Assembly: GCA_036558545.1 (NCBI GenBank)
Contig: DATBFJ010000028.1
Location: 1-64,000 of the forward strand
Reading direction: 5' to 3'
Source of the DNA: JALYGJ01 sp036558545
GTDB taxonomy: Bacteria > Chloroflexota > Limnocylindria > Limnocylindrales > CSP1-4
DNA: 64,000 nucleotides
Shown here: positions 15,933 to 24,736 of the stretch, in pieces
Position numbering within the stretch: position 1 is the first letter of the stretch
Layout: each line of letters starts with the position of its first letter
Notes under the pieces: model-generated
Told to the model about the DNA's origin: nothing
What the model saw: the letters and a program-made list of their open reading frames with translations, nothing else
Database searches by the model: none
Position numbers and translations under genes: made by a program

Positions 15933-17198
15933 CTAGGCAGCGTCTGCGGCGGCAGCGTTCTTGGTCAGAGCCGCAAGGAACTCGGCATTCGAGTTCGACT
16001 TCGAGAGGCGGTTGAGCAACAGCTCGATGCCCTCGTTCGTGCCCACGGCCGACAGCATCCGGCGCATCGTCCAGACCATGCGCAGGGTGCCCTCCTCGAG
16101 GAGCAGCTCCTCGCGACGAGTGCCTGAACGCTGGACGTCGATCGCCGGGAAGACGCGCTTCTCCGCGAGCTTGCGATCAAGGATCAGCTCACTGTTGCCC
16201 GTGCCCTTGAACTCCTCGTAGATGACGTCGTCCATGCGCGAGCCCGTGTCGATCAGGCAGGTGCCGATGATCGTCAATGAGCCGCCTTCCTCGATCTTTC
16301 GCGCTGCGCCAAAGAAACGCTTGGGCGGATACAGCGCGATCGGGTCGATACCACCCGACAGCGTTCGACCGGACGGCGGCAGGGCCAGGTTGTAGGCACG
16401 TGCCAGCCGGGTGATCGAGTCGAGCAGGATGACCACGTCGCGGCCCGTCTCGACCTGCCGCTTGGCAATCTCGAGGGCCATCTCCGCGGCGTGAGTGTGG
16501 TTTTCCGTTGGCTCGTCGAAGGTCGAGGAGATCACCTCGCCTTTGACGGAGCGGCGCATGTCCGTGACTTCCTCAGGGCGCTCACCGATGAGCGCGACCA
16601 TCAGCAGAATCTCCGGGTAGTTGGCCGTGATGCCGTTGGCGATCTGCTTTAGCAGCATCGTCTTCCCGGCCTTTGGCGGCGAGACGATCAACGCGCGCTG
16701 GCCCTTGCCCAGTGGGTTGACCAGGTTGATCAGGCGCTGCGACAGGTTCTTGGGATCCGTTTCGAGGTTGATCAGCTCGAAGGGGTGTACCGGCGTCAGC
16801 GCGTCGAAGTAGGGACGGCGCTTCGCGGCCTCCGGGTCGACGCCGTTGACCGACTCGACTCGAACGAGGCCCCAATACTTCTCGCCGTCCTTGGGCTGGC
16901 GAATGACGCCGGCAACGCGGTCGCCGGCACGGAGACCGAAGCGCCTGACCTGGGAGGACGACACGTAGACGTCATCTGGCGAGGGCATAAGGCCGCGCCG
17001 ACGCAGGAAACCATAGCCATCGTCGACGATGTCGAGGATGCCCATGACGTAGACCTGGCCGGATCGCTCGACCTGGCCCTGGAGGATGCGCTCGACGAGG
17101 TCGTCCTGGCGCATCTGCTTGGCACCGTCGACACCAAGCTCGGCGCCGATCTGTACAAGCTGATTGAAGTTCTTGGACTTGAGTTCGTTGATGTTCAT
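15933..17198 (-). CDS. rho: Transcription termination factor Rho
   Basis: A 421-residue hexameric RNA helicase that ends transcription. An N-terminal Rho-N helical domain (INELKSKNFNQLVQIGAEL) precedes the RNA-binding OSB domain, then the ATPase core with Walker A SPPKAGKTMLL at about residues 174-184 and Walker B VVILLDSITRLARAYN, and the Q/R loops. The longer frame to 17576 is rejected: its extra residues are low-complexity and the family starts at the ATG at 17198. No ribosome site is seen. The 269-nt gap to the divergent kinase holds no gene. Confidence 0.96.
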   Translation of the reverse strand: MNINELKSKNFNQLVQIGAELGVDGAKQMRQDDLVERILQGQVERSGQVYVMGILDIVDDGYGFLRRRGLMPSPDDVYVSSSQVRRFGLRAGDRVAGVIRQPKDGEKYWGLVRVESVNGVDPEAAKRRPYFDALTPVHPFELINLETDPKNLSQRLINLVNPLGKGQRALIVSPPKAGKTMLLKQIANGITANYPEILLMVALIGERPEEVTDMRRSVKGEVISSTFDEPTENHTHAAEMALEIAKRQVETGRDVVILLDSITRLARAYNLALPPSGRTLSGGIDPIALYPPKRFFGAARKIEEGGSLTIIGTCLIDTGSRMDDVIYEEFKGTGNSELILDRKLAEKRVFPAIDVQRSGTRREELLLEEGTLRMVWTMRRMLSAVGTNEGIELLLNRLSKSNSNAEFLAALTKNAAAADAA

Positions 17199-17467
17199 GC
17201 AGAAATTTGGGCCTACCTGCTGACGTCGATGGACAGTTACACGGGTGCTAGGGAGCCGCGCACGACGAGGGTTTGGACCGCTCCGGCACGCGCCACGCGA
17301 ACAGCACAATTGGCCGTTTCGTGGGGGAAGCGGGGACACCCAGATGATAGCAAAACGCGCCGTGCGGTCAAGAGCGAGGCTGCGCGAACCATGAGCGACG
17401 GTTGAAAGGCGCCTGACAGTCTGATTTGCACGAGCCGTAGCACCCATCGAGGGCGGCCAGGGAGACG

Positions 17468-18718
17468 ATGTCGACCATGGCTCACGGCGAAGAAGTGCGC
17501 GTGCTGGGCCGATACGCCCTCGAGGAGCAGATCGCCACGGGTACCACTGCGACGATCTGGCGCGCACACGACACAAGGACCGGCCAGGAGGTCGCGGTCA
17601 AGCGTTTCCACTCGTATCTGCTGACCGACCGGGTCGCCCGCCACCGAATGGAAAGCGAGGCGAAGGCAGCCAAGCGCGTCCATGGTCGAACGATCGTGTC
17701 CGCGATCGGCATGATCTCGACCAAGGACGAGTTCGCGCTGGTCTTCCCCTTTGTTCCCGGGATTCCCCTGGCGGAGCGACTTCGCCAGGAACCCCCTCTG
17801 ACCGTGGCCCAATCGGCGGCAATCGCAGCGAACGTTGCCGAGGCACTGACGGTCATCCATCGAGCTGGGCTCATTCATCGAGACGTCAAACCCGGCAACA
17901 TCCTGCTGGCTGAGCACGGACGCGCGCAGTTGCTGGACTTTGGGATCTCGCGCGCGGTGACAGACGAGATCCAGGCCGCTCAGTCAATCACCGGCGCAGG
18001 CCTCGCGATCGGAACGCTGCCGTATATGGCGCCCGAACAGCTTGCTGCTCAACCCGCCAGCCCGGCCACGGACATCTTCGCGCTGGGGGTCGTCCTGTAC
18101 GAGATGCTGGCTGGCGTCCGGCCGTTCACTTCATCCACGCCCCTGGCGCTCGCGGACGAACAGCGAAAGCCGCCCGCACGCATCGACGGGGTCCCGGAAC
18201 CGCTGGTTGACGTTGCGCTGCGCGCGCTCGCCGTCGATCCGCCGGTTCGTCCACTGGCGGCACAGATGACCACCGAGCTGAGGACGTGGCTCGCGCATCC
18301 CTTGGCCGCCGAGGTACCTACCGCAACCTTCCCCGGCGCGCCTTTGGTCAGCGCCGCGGATCGCGCCAGCGGTGGGCGCGGCATTGCGCTGGGACTCGCC
18401 GGCGCGGCCAGCGTGCTGCTCATCGCGATAGTCGCCCTTGCCGCAGTGCAGCCAATGGCGGGCCCAGAAGCGGCAGCAACACGTGCGCCATTGGCCGCTG
18501 CCGTAGCTCCCACGACGACTGAGTCGCCGCAACCGGGTACGTCAGTAGCCCCGTCGCCGGTACCTGCGTCGGAATCGCCCACGAAGGCGCCCGCGACTGC
18601 TGAGGCACCGTCTCCGCGGCCCGTTCGGAACGCTCCGAAGGCACCCACGCCCGACCATAAGAGGCACCACGCTCCGCACCACAAGCACCACCACCACCAT
18701 CGTCGCCCCAGGCCGTAG
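17468..18718 (+). CDS. Membrane-anchored Ser/Thr protein kinase with His-rich extracellular tail
   Basis: A 416-residue bacterial (PknB-type) kinase. The kinase domain spans about residues 15-275: a weak glycine loop IATGTTATIW, the ATP-binding Lys in VAVKRF, HRDVKPGN, DFGIS and the APEQ motif are all present, so it should be active. One transmembrane helix follows at about 305-328 (GIALGLAGAASVLLIAIVAL), then a Pro/Ala/Ser/Thr-rich linker and a C-terminus with ten His in about its last 20 residues. The tail would be outside the cell and could bind metal (inference). ATG at 17468 with GGGAG upstream; an ATG at 17477 is also possible. Confidence 0.9.
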   Translation: MSTMAHGEEVRVLGRYALEEQIATGTTATIWRAHDTRTGQEVAVKRFHSYLLTDRVARHRMESEAKAAKRVHGRTIVSAIGMISTKDEFALVFPFVPGIPLAERLRQEPPLTVAQSAAIAANVAEALTVIHRAGLIHRDVKPGNILLAEHGRAQLLDFGISRAVTDEIQAAQSITGAGLAIGTLPYMAPEQLAAQPASPATDIFALGVVLYEMLAGVRPFTSSTPLALADEQRKPPARIDGVPEPLVDVALRALAVDPPVRPLAAQMTTELRTWLAHPLAAEVPTATFPGAPLVSAADRASGGRGIALGLAGAASVLLIAIVALAAVQPMAGPEAAATRAPLAAAVAPTTTESPQPGTSVAPSPVPASESPTKAPATAEAPSPRPVRNAPKAPTPDHKRHHAPHHKHHHHHRRPRP

Positions 18719-19021
18719 TGCCTCCCAGCATGGTGCCTCGGCCGGGTCGCAGCTGGGTCGTCTCACCTCGTGTCAACACCCCCCGGCGTTGCGCACGCGC
18801 ACCGACGTTGCGCTGTGTTGCTTCCCACAAGGACTTTGGTCCCATAGGTAGTGACCTGGGAGGCTTGTAAAAGTCGGCCTGCCAACGCATCCACTCGTGT
18901 ATCGAGCGCCCTCATGGGCGGCGCTCGGACTAACGCACGAATCGGGGGGCGGGGGTCTCCAGCGGGGGGAAATGGGGGGAACAGGGGGTGAAACTGCGGC
19001 GGTCAGTTGGCCGCCGCAGTT
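18719..19021. other. Non-coding stretch after the kinase gene
   Basis: About 300 bases between the converging kinase and transaldolase genes hold no gene I can support. It contains a hairpin at 18840-18861 (TCCC and AGGT arms pairing with ACCT and GGGA), an 8-bp perfect hairpin CGAGCGCC/GGCGCTCG at 18903-18927, a run of five G-tracts and the long hairpin at 18989-19024. No T-rich terminator tail is evident for the kinase transcript. A non-coding RNA cannot be excluded. Confidence 0.5.
18944..18988 (+). other. G-quadruplex-forming G-tract cluster
   Basis: Five G-tracts of 6, 5, 6, 6 and 5 guanines (18944-18949, 18951-18955, 18964-18969, 18974-18979, 18984-18988) with loops of 1, 8, 4 and 4 nt. 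This meets the usual intramolecular G-quadruplex pattern with more than enough tracts. It lies on the plus strand directly before the 14-bp hairpin. On the minus strand it is a C-run after the transaldolase gene. Confidence 0.75.
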
Positions 19022-19024
19022 TCA
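18989..19024. terminator. 14-bp perfect hairpin at the transaldolase stop codon
   Basis: Bases 18989-19002 pair perfectly with 19011-19024 around an 8-nt loop; the stem is G/C-rich and includes the TGA stop of the transaldolase gene. The plus-strand side is followed by GTTTTGG, the minus side by C-rich sequence. It probably stops transcripts from both directions, perhaps with Rho. Confidence 0.55.
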
Positions 19025-19726
19025 GTTTTGGCGGCCTGGGACGGCGGAGGCAGGGACCTCCTGGGCATTCTTCTCTGCAGCAGCCCTGCGTGCCTTCTCC
19101 CAGTCCGAGCGGAACGTCACGATTCCCTTGTCGGTGAGCGGGTGGTGAACCATCTGCTGAAGCACCTTGAAGGGAATGGTCGCGATGTGCGCACCGATGA
19201 GTGCCGCATCCGTCACATGACGGGGGTGGCGAACGGAGGCGACGAGCACCTCGGCATCCAGGTCGTACGTGTCGATGATCGGCACGAGCTCGCGAATGAC
19301 ATCCATGCCTTCCTGGTTGATGTCGTCCAGGCGACCGACGAAGGGCGATAACAGCGAGGCCCCGGCCTTCGCCGCAAGGAGGCCCTGATTGGCCGTGAAG
19401 ATGAGCGTGCAGTTGGTCTTGATGCCCTCATCGGCAAAGCGGGCGATCGCCTCCAGGCCCTCTTCGCTCATGGGCACCTTGACGACGATATTCGGCGCGA
19501 GCTTGGCGAAGGCCCTGCCCTCTCGGAGCATGCCCTCGACATCTTCTGCCACAACTTCCGCGCTGACCGGACCGGGCGTCAGGTCGCATATCTCACGCAG
19601 GATGTCGTCGTAAGAACCGCCCACCTTTGCGTAGAGGGTCGGATTGGTAGTCACGCCGTCGAGCACGCCCCATTTGGCGGCAGTGCGGATCTCCTCGATC
19701 TCGGCTGTGTCAAGGAAAAGCTTCAT
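19022..19726 (-). CDS. tal: Transaldolase, short (MipB/TalC) type
   Basis: A 234-residue class I aldolase that transfers dihydroxyacetone units in the non-oxidative pentose-phosphate pathway. The Schiff-base Lys is in NIVVKVPMSEEG at about residue 83, with FLDTAEIEEIR and GVTTNPTLYAK at the N-terminus. The length matches the short MipB/TalC subfamily, members of which are transaldolases or fructose-6-phosphate aldolases. Given the pentose-phosphate operon at 35002-43453 with no transaldolase of its own, the transaldolase role is likely. ATG with GAGGAGT upstream. Confidence 0.88.
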   Translation of the reverse strand: MKLFLDTAEIEEIRTAAKWGVLDGVTTNPTLYAKVGGSYDDILREICDLTPGPVSAEVVAEDVEGMLREGRAFAKLAPNIVVKVPMSEEGLEAIARFADEGIKTNCTLIFTANQGLLAAKAGASLLSPFVGRLDDINQEGMDVIRELVPIIDTYDLDAEVLVASVRHPRHVTDAALIGAHIATIPFKVLQQMVHHPLTDKGIVTFRSDWEKARRAAAEKNAQEVPASAVPGRQN

Positions 19727-19778
19727 TGCGGACTCCTCGTTCTTGGCCGCATCTTACGCGCGCTCCGATTGCGCACCT

Positions 19779-19784
19779 TAAAGT
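19779..19784 (+). promoter_or_regulatory. -10 box of leaderless GNAT gene
   Basis: TAAAGT about 6 nt before the ATG at 19791, with no ribosome site between. Confidence 0.4.
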
Positions 19785-19790
19785 CCGCGG

Positions 19791-20765
19791 ATGCCTACCC
19801 GCTTTCAATCTCAGAAATTCGCGCCGGAGCACGTTGCGGAGGCTGCCGCGCTTCTTGCGGATCGCCACAAGCGCCATCGCCAGGCATGGCCTTCGCTGGA
19901 CCCCAAATTCGAGGATGCCAGGAACTGCGAACCGCTCCTGACCGAGCGCCTCGAGCGGGGTGGTGCTTTGGGCGCGGTGGCAATCGCAGATGGGCACGTC
20001 GCCGGTTACGTGCTGACGACCCCCAGGGAAGACGCCACGTGGGGTCCCAACGCGTGGGCCGAAGACGTGGGCTCGGCGGGTGATGGCGAAGCGGTTCGCG
20101 TGGCCTATGCCGCCATTGCCGGCGACCTCGTCGACGCGGGCATCCGCGGTCATTGGGCGATGGTCCCTGCGAGTGACGACGAGCTCATCGAAGCCTGGTT
20201 CAGCATGAGCTTTGGCGTGCAGCACGTTTACGCCCTTCAGGCTTCGGTAAGCACCGACTTTCAGCCAAGGGTGCCCGACGAACTGACGATCAGACGACCG
20301 ACCAGGGAAGACATTCCAGTCATGGCCCAACTCGACCTGGTGTTGCCCGAGCACGTCAGTCGGGGCCCCGTGTTCTCGACGCTCAGAGTTCCGACGCTCG
20401 CAGAAACGCAGGCAGAGCTGGCACAGGATTTCGACGATCCCAAGTACAGCCTCTGGGTCGCGGAACGCGATGGAGCGATCGTGTCAGAGCTTGTCGGGCT
20501 CAACCTTGACGACTCACCCTCATGGACGCCGCTGATGAAGCCGGTCAGTGCTGGTTTCCTCGGCTTTGCCGCGACGCTGCCGTCAGCGCGCGGCCTGGGC
20601 GCAGGCCGCGCGCTGACCGACGTCTTCAAGGCCTGGGCACGCGACTCCGGCTACCAATGGCTCGCCACGGATTGGCGATCGACGAACGTCGAGGCAAACC
20701 GGACGTGGCAGGCGATGGGCTTCGTGCCGCACTACCTGCGGCTCTACAGGGCGATCCCGGGCTAG
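19791..20765 (+). CDS. GNAT-family N-acetyltransferase (tandem domains)
   Basis: A 324-residue protein with two GNAT-like halves. The C-terminal half (residues about 165-320) is the better match and carries the acetyl-CoA loop SARGLGAGRALTDVFKAWA, then WLATDWRSTNVEANRTWQAMGF. The N-terminal half has a degenerate fold of the same type (GALGAVAIADGHVAGYVL). Substrate unknown. Leaderless-type start with TAAAGT 6 nt upstream. It converges on the DinB gene with 6 nt between the stops. Confidence 0.8.
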   Translation: MPTRFQSQKFAPEHVAEAAALLADRHKRHRQAWPSLDPKFEDARNCEPLLTERLERGGALGAVAIADGHVAGYVLTTPREDATWGPNAWAEDVGSAGDGEAVRVAYAAIAGDLVDAGIRGHWAMVPASDDELIEAWFSMSFGVQHVYALQASVSTDFQPRVPDELTIRRPTREDIPVMAQLDLVLPEHVSRGPVFSTLRVPTLAETQAELAQDFDDPKYSLWVAERDGAIVSELVGLNLDDSPSWTPLMKPVSAGFLGFAATLPSARGLGAGRALTDVFKAWARDSGYQWLATDWRSTNVEANRTWQAMGFVPHYLRLYRAIPG

Positions 20766-20771
20766 GCGGTT

Positions 20772-21704
20772 TTACCAGTCCTCTGCCGGAACACCGGCTT
20801 CCGCCGCTGCGACAACCGAAACTCGCAGGGTGTCCAGATCTCGCGCGACCTGCTCGAGGATTGGCGCGGCCGCACCGGCTGACGAGCGGCCGAAGACCGT
20901 CGCGCCAAGCCGACCGAATGCACGCGCGTTGAGCCGCGACAGCCACGCGACCTCAGATCGGCGCTTGCCCAGCATGTCGATCGTCTTCTCGATCTGGACG
21001 GTGTGCTCATCGATGTGCGATGACCAGCGCCACTGGCGGAAACCGATCGTCACGGGATAGCCCGACCAGCCGGCCTTGACGTTCATCTCGTCGGTCGTCA
21101 GCGTCGCGTAGCGCGTGGAGGTCGCGTCGACGACATCGTCGAACTCGCGACGGACGTCCACGAGCGACCCGAGAGCCTCCTCGTCCTCCTCGGGAAAACC
21201 ATCGTTCGGATCGCCGGGCAGACGCTGCGGACCTGCCGGTCGCGGCTGGTCGCGCACGGACAGCCAGTTGGCACTGCCCCAGGCATAGCCGCGTTGCGAG
21301 TTGATGATGTGCTGCATCGTGCGCCGGATCGTCCACTCGGCGTTGCCCGGGTCCGCGTCGAGATCGACGTCAGTCAAAGTGGCCAGCACTCCATGCAGCG
21401 CCCAGCGAGAGAGAGCTGTTGCGCCGACGGCGTCGCGCGCCTCGCTGCTCGGCGAGCCGGCCAGTGCCCGGGTCGACGCTGACGCTGCCAGATCCAGGAT
21501 CTCAAGGACTCGATAGAAGCCGTACCTCACGTCCGCGGGATTGCCCTCCCACGTCCACGCGCAGGTCAGTCGGTCGTCATCGAACGCGGCGAACGCGTCG
21601 AGCAGCTCGCGAAATGCGTCGCGCGCCCGGACCAGCGAACTCGGAATCTCGACGAGCGGTCCGGGCGCCTTCTCCAGGATGTACGGGTCGATGGTTGCTC
21701 TCAG
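20772..21704 (-). CDS. DinB-superfamily protein, probable CTG start
   Basis: A DinB-like four-helix protein of about 310 residues, a fold used by thiol-dependent S-transferases such as mycothiol-dependent enzymes. The metal-ligand-like His are in TMQHIINSQRGY and SSHIDEHTVQIEKT. The first ATG/GTG/TTG start is GTG 21530, but the frame stays clearly coding for a further 58 codons upstream (for example TIDPYILEKAPGPLVEIP and CAWTWEGNPAD). No ATG, GTG or TTG occurs in that part. The only near-cognate start is CTG at 21704, overlapping the pyrG stop as CTGA, with GGAG at 21715-21712. I therefore take CTG as the start. Confidence 0.7.
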   Translation of the reverse strand: MRATIDPYILEKAPGPLVEIPSSLVRARDAFRELLDAFAAFDDDRLTCAWTWEGNPADVRYGFYRVLEILDLAASASTRALAGSPSSEARDAVGATALSRWALHGVLATLTDVDLDADPGNAEWTIRRTMQHIINSQRGYAWGSANWLSVRDQPRPAGPQRLPGDPNDGFPEEDEEALGSLVDVRREFDDVVDATSTRYATLTTDEMNVKAGWSGYPVTIGFRQWRWSSHIDEHTVQIEKTIDMLGKRRSEVAWLSRLNARAFGRLGATVFGRSSAGAAAPILEQVARDLDTLRVSVVAAAEAGVPAEDW

Positions 21705-23353
21705 GCCGTAGCTCCAACTGCTTCGTTCGTCGTCGGTGTTCCGGTCTTCGCCGCCTGTTCGATTGCCGCCTTAACGAAGCCGGTGAACAGCGGATGTGGC
21801 CGATCGGGCCGACTCTTGAACTCGGGATGGAACTGCGAGGCGACGAACCACGGGTGGTCCTTTAGCTCGACGATCTCGACGAGCCTGCCGTCTGGTGACT
21901 GGCCCGACAGGAGCATGCCGTTCTGCTCAAGGGCATCTCGATACTCGTTGGAGACCTCAAAACGGTGCCGGTGACGTTCGTAGATGACTTCTTCGCCGTA
22001 TGCCTGCGCGGCTTTCGAGCCGGGCGTCAGGCGCGCGGGGTAAAGGCCCAGGCGCATCGTTCCGCCCTTGTCTTCCATCTCGCGCTGATCGGGCATGAAG
22101 TCGATCACCGGTGCGTTCGTGAACATGTCGAACTCTGTCGAGTTGGCATCCGCCGCACCGACGACATCCCGAGCAAACTCGATGACTCCGCACTGAAGCC
22201 CCAGGCACAAGCCCAGGTACGGCACACCCTGCTCCCGCGCGTAACGTGCGCCCAGAACCTTGCCCTCGATGCCGCGATGACCAAAGCCGCCGGGCACGAC
22301 AACGCCCGCCGCACCCGAAAGGCGACCGGTGTAGTTGTCCGGAGTGAGCGCTTCGGAGTCCACCCAGCGAATGACGATCGATCTGCCTTGGCCCCAACCG
22401 GCATGACGCAGCGCCTCGGTTACCGACATGTAGGCGTCGGGCAGCTCGATGTACTTGCCGACCAGGGCGATTTCGATCTGCGGCTTGGGACGCTTGATCA
22501 GCTCGACGAGCTCACGCCAGGCGGTCAGGTCGGCCGGATGCGATTTCTCAGCTAATCCGAGCTCGTGAACAACGAGGTCGTCCAGCCCACGGTCGTGGAA
22601 CTGGAGCGGGACCTCGTAGATGGTCTCCGCCGTCGGCGCCGGAATGACCGCGTCAGTTGCCACGTCGCAGAAGAGAGCGATCTTCTCGCGCAGGTCATCA
22701 GGGACTTCCTGGTCGGAGCGGGCGATGATCACGTCTGGCTGGATGCCGATCCCGCGCAGCTCCTTGACCGAGTGTTGAGTCGGCTTGGTCTTCAACTCGC
22801 CGGTCGCGGAGAGCGCAGGCAGCAGGGTCACGTGGACGTACAGCACGTTTCCGCGTCCCACGTCCTTGCGCATCTGGCGGATTGCCTCGAGGAAGGGCAG
22901 GCTCTCGATGTCGCCGACCGTTCCGCCGACCTCGACGATGACGACGTCTGCCTTGCCGTCGCGCGCGACGCGCTGGATGCGTTCCTTGATCTCATTGGTG
23001 ATGTGCGGAATGACCTGGACCGTGCCGCCCAGGTAATCGCCACGGCGCTCCTTGGCGATCACGGCCTGGTAGATGCGACCGGTCGTGACGTTGCTCAACT
23101 GGGTCAGGTTCTCGTCGATGAAACGCTCGTAATGACCCAGGTCGAGATCTGTCTCGGCGCCGTCGTCAGTAACGAAAACCTCGCCGTGCTGGTACGGGCT
23201 CATCGTGCCCGGATCCACGTTGATGTACGGATCGAGCTTGATGATGCTGACCGACAGACCCCGACTTTTGAGCAGGCGACCGACGCTGGCGGCGGTGATG
23301 CCTTTGCCGAGCGAGGAGGTGACGCCTCCGGTCACAAAGACATACTTCGCCAT
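21701..23353 (-). CDS. pyrG: CTP synthase
   Basis: A 550-residue enzyme that makes CTP from UTP with glutamine as nitrogen donor. The N-terminal synthase domain opens with KYVFVTGGVTSSLGKGITAASVGRLL, and the C-terminal class I glutamine amidotransferase domain has the nucleophile Cys in YLGLCLGLQ and the late His/Glu pair (FHPEFKSRP). Length is normal. ATG start with GGAGGT upstream. TATGAT at 23445-23440 on the minus strand is a possible -10 box. The stop overlaps the CTG start of the DinB gene by 4 nt. Confidence 0.97.
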   Translation of the reverse strand: MAKYVFVTGGVTSSLGKGITAASVGRLLKSRGLSVSIIKLDPYINVDPGTMSPYQHGEVFVTDDGAETDLDLGHYERFIDENLTQLSNVTTGRIYQAVIAKERRGDYLGGTVQVIPHITNEIKERIQRVARDGKADVVIVEVGGTVGDIESLPFLEAIRQMRKDVGRGNVLYVHVTLLPALSATGELKTKPTQHSVKELRGIGIQPDVIIARSDQEVPDDLREKIALFCDVATDAVIPAPTAETIYEVPLQFHDRGLDDLVVHELGLAEKSHPADLTAWRELVELIKRPKPQIEIALVGKYIELPDAYMSVTEALRHAGWGQGRSIVIRWVDSEALTPDNYTGRLSGAAGVVVPGGFGHRGIEGKVLGARYAREQGVPYLGLCLGLQCGVIEFARDVVGAADANSTEFDMFTNAPVIDFMPDQREMEDKGGTMRLGLYPARLTPGSKAAQAYGEEVIYERHRHRFEVSNEYRDALEQNGMLLSGQSPDGRLVEIVELKDHPWFVASQFHPEFKSRPDRPHPLFTGFVKAAIEQAAKTGTPTTNEAVGATA

Positions 23354-23483
23354 AGCTGCGGCTACCTCCGCTATCGGCTGGGCGTCACGCGGTCACGGGC
23401 ACGCAAGCAGGAGGCCGGTTCAGGTCTGCTCGGGAAACCATCATAACCCAGTTGGGCCCGCCGGCGTGCGCTTGTTACATCAC

Positions 23484-24626
23484 CTAGGGCGTCGGGCGCA
23501 TGTCGGGTCGCGCGCCATGAGGTAGGCCATCAAAAAGCAGCACGCCAGTTGATGGGTCCGTCCTGCACAGCACCACGTCGTCGACGGGGTTGCCGTGGCC
23601 ACACGACAGGATCAGACCCGATCCATCAGGCAACCAGCGCGCCTGCGCCGCTCGGACCTGGGCAGGATTAGTCGTGTTAGTGATCTGCTTCGGATCCGTG
23701 CCGTCCGAGCGCATCGTCCACAGGTTCGATGGGTGGTCAACCTCGTGCATCTGGCCCAGGTCGTAAGTGTTGTACGCGATGAGGTCCTTGGTAGGGTCCC
23801 AGTCAGGCCACGCCGTGAAGCTGCTCAACTCCGTGAGCCAGGTCACATCGCCGCCGGTCGATGCGATCGTCCCGAGGCGCGAGCCGTCAAGGAACGTGCC
23901 GGTGGGATCCCAATGCTGGAGGTCGAACGCGATCGTCTTCCCGTCGGGAGACCAGGTGGGCGGGTTATCGAAGTGATCGGGAAACTTGACAGTGGTGAGT
24001 CGTTTGATCGTCCCTGAAGCGAGATCAATGGTGGCGAAGGAATCGTCCTCATCGCGGTAGCAGACGAAAGCGATCTGATGTCCGTCAGGCGACCATGCTG
24101 GCCAGTACGACGCCACACACTCACCCTTCGGATCGACAAGGCGTTCCGCGTTGGACCCGTCCGCATCCATCAGCCAAAGGGTTCCGTCGGGAGCTTCGGC
24201 GTCGATGTTGACGAAGGCAATCCTTTTTCCATCAGGTGACCACGCCGGACCTCGGTGCTCGCCCGGGAGGTTGCCCGCGATGACGTGCTCGCCCGATCCG
24301 TCCGGCCGGACCAGGAAGACACTCTTGAAGTCATTGCCTTCCACGTACCACTCGTAAGTGATCCACTGCTCGCCGTTGGCTACCGACATGACGCTCGCTG
24401 CGGCACTCGGCGCAGTCGGCGAGACATTCGGTCTAGCCGATGCTGCGCTCGTCGTAGCCGGTGTTGACCGTTCCGAGGTCGGCGCAAGTGAAGGCGTAGC
24501 CGAGGTTGAAGCTTCCGCTGCCGTAGGGCCAGCCGATGCCGTGGGTGTCGCGGTAGGGACCGCGACCGAGGAGCACGCCACGTCGACCAGCGCGATCGCC
24601 GCCGCAGCCGCCATCCTGAGATTCAC
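23484..24626 (-). CDS. Lipoprotein with TolB/WD40-like beta-propeller repeats
   Basis: A 380-residue secreted lipoprotein. A signal peptide with lipobox VDVAC is at about residues 12-18, followed by a long Thr/Ala/Ser/Pro linker to about residue 75 and a beta-propeller with PD40 repeats: PAWSPDGKRIAFV, PAWSPDGHQIAFV and PTWSPDGKTIAFD. TolB-type propellers bind peptides or polymers; the ligand here is unknown. The start is GTG at 24626, with GGAGG 7 nt upstream; a much longer frame to 25196 is rejected because it lies over the LuxR gene. It is divergent from the LuxR-type regulator. Confidence 0.82.
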   Translation of the reverse strand: MNLRMAAAAAIALVDVACSSVAVPTATPTASAGPTAAEASTSATPSLAPTSERSTPATTSAASARPNVSPTAPSAAASVMSVANGEQWITYEWYVEGNDFKSVFLVRPDGSGEHVIAGNLPGEHRGPAWSPDGKRIAFVNIDAEAPDGTLWLMDADGSNAERLVDPKGECVASYWPAWSPDGHQIAFVCYRDEDDSFATIDLASGTIKRLTTVKFPDHFDNPPTWSPDGKTIAFDLQHWDPTGTFLDGSRLGTIASTGGDVTWLTELSSFTAWPDWDPTKDLIAYNTYDLGQMHEVDHPSNLWTMRSDGTDPKQITNTTNPAQVRAAQARWLPDGSGLILSCGHGNPVDDVVLCRTDPSTGVLLFDGLPHGARPDMRPTP

Positions 24627-24711
24627 TTGACCGCCTCCTTCTCCAGGTTCGCTGTCAGAGAACCGATGGCCCGAGCGGTCACTAAGGCAACACCGTGATG
24701 ATCGGCGACTC

Positions 24712-24736
24712 CGCCACACCAGTGCGCCACACCAGT
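24712..24736. repeat. Tandem 12-bp direct repeat in a divergent intergenic region
   Basis: CGCCACACCAGT occurs twice (24712-24723 and 24725-24736) with one base between, so the sites are 13 bp apart. It lies between the lipoprotein gene and the LuxR-type regulator and could be a regulator site. The rest of 24627-24912 holds nothing I can call apart from TACCCT at 24869-24874. Confidence 0.45.

Noticed and set aside
17199..17576. N-terminal extension of rho by about 126 residues
   Set aside because: Extension is low-complexity and precedes the normal Rho-N start; it reaches into the divergent kinase gene.
18719..18940. Possible tRNA or structured RNA gene after the kinase
   Set aside because: Hairpins are present, but no T-loop, anticodon or acceptor pattern can be fitted.
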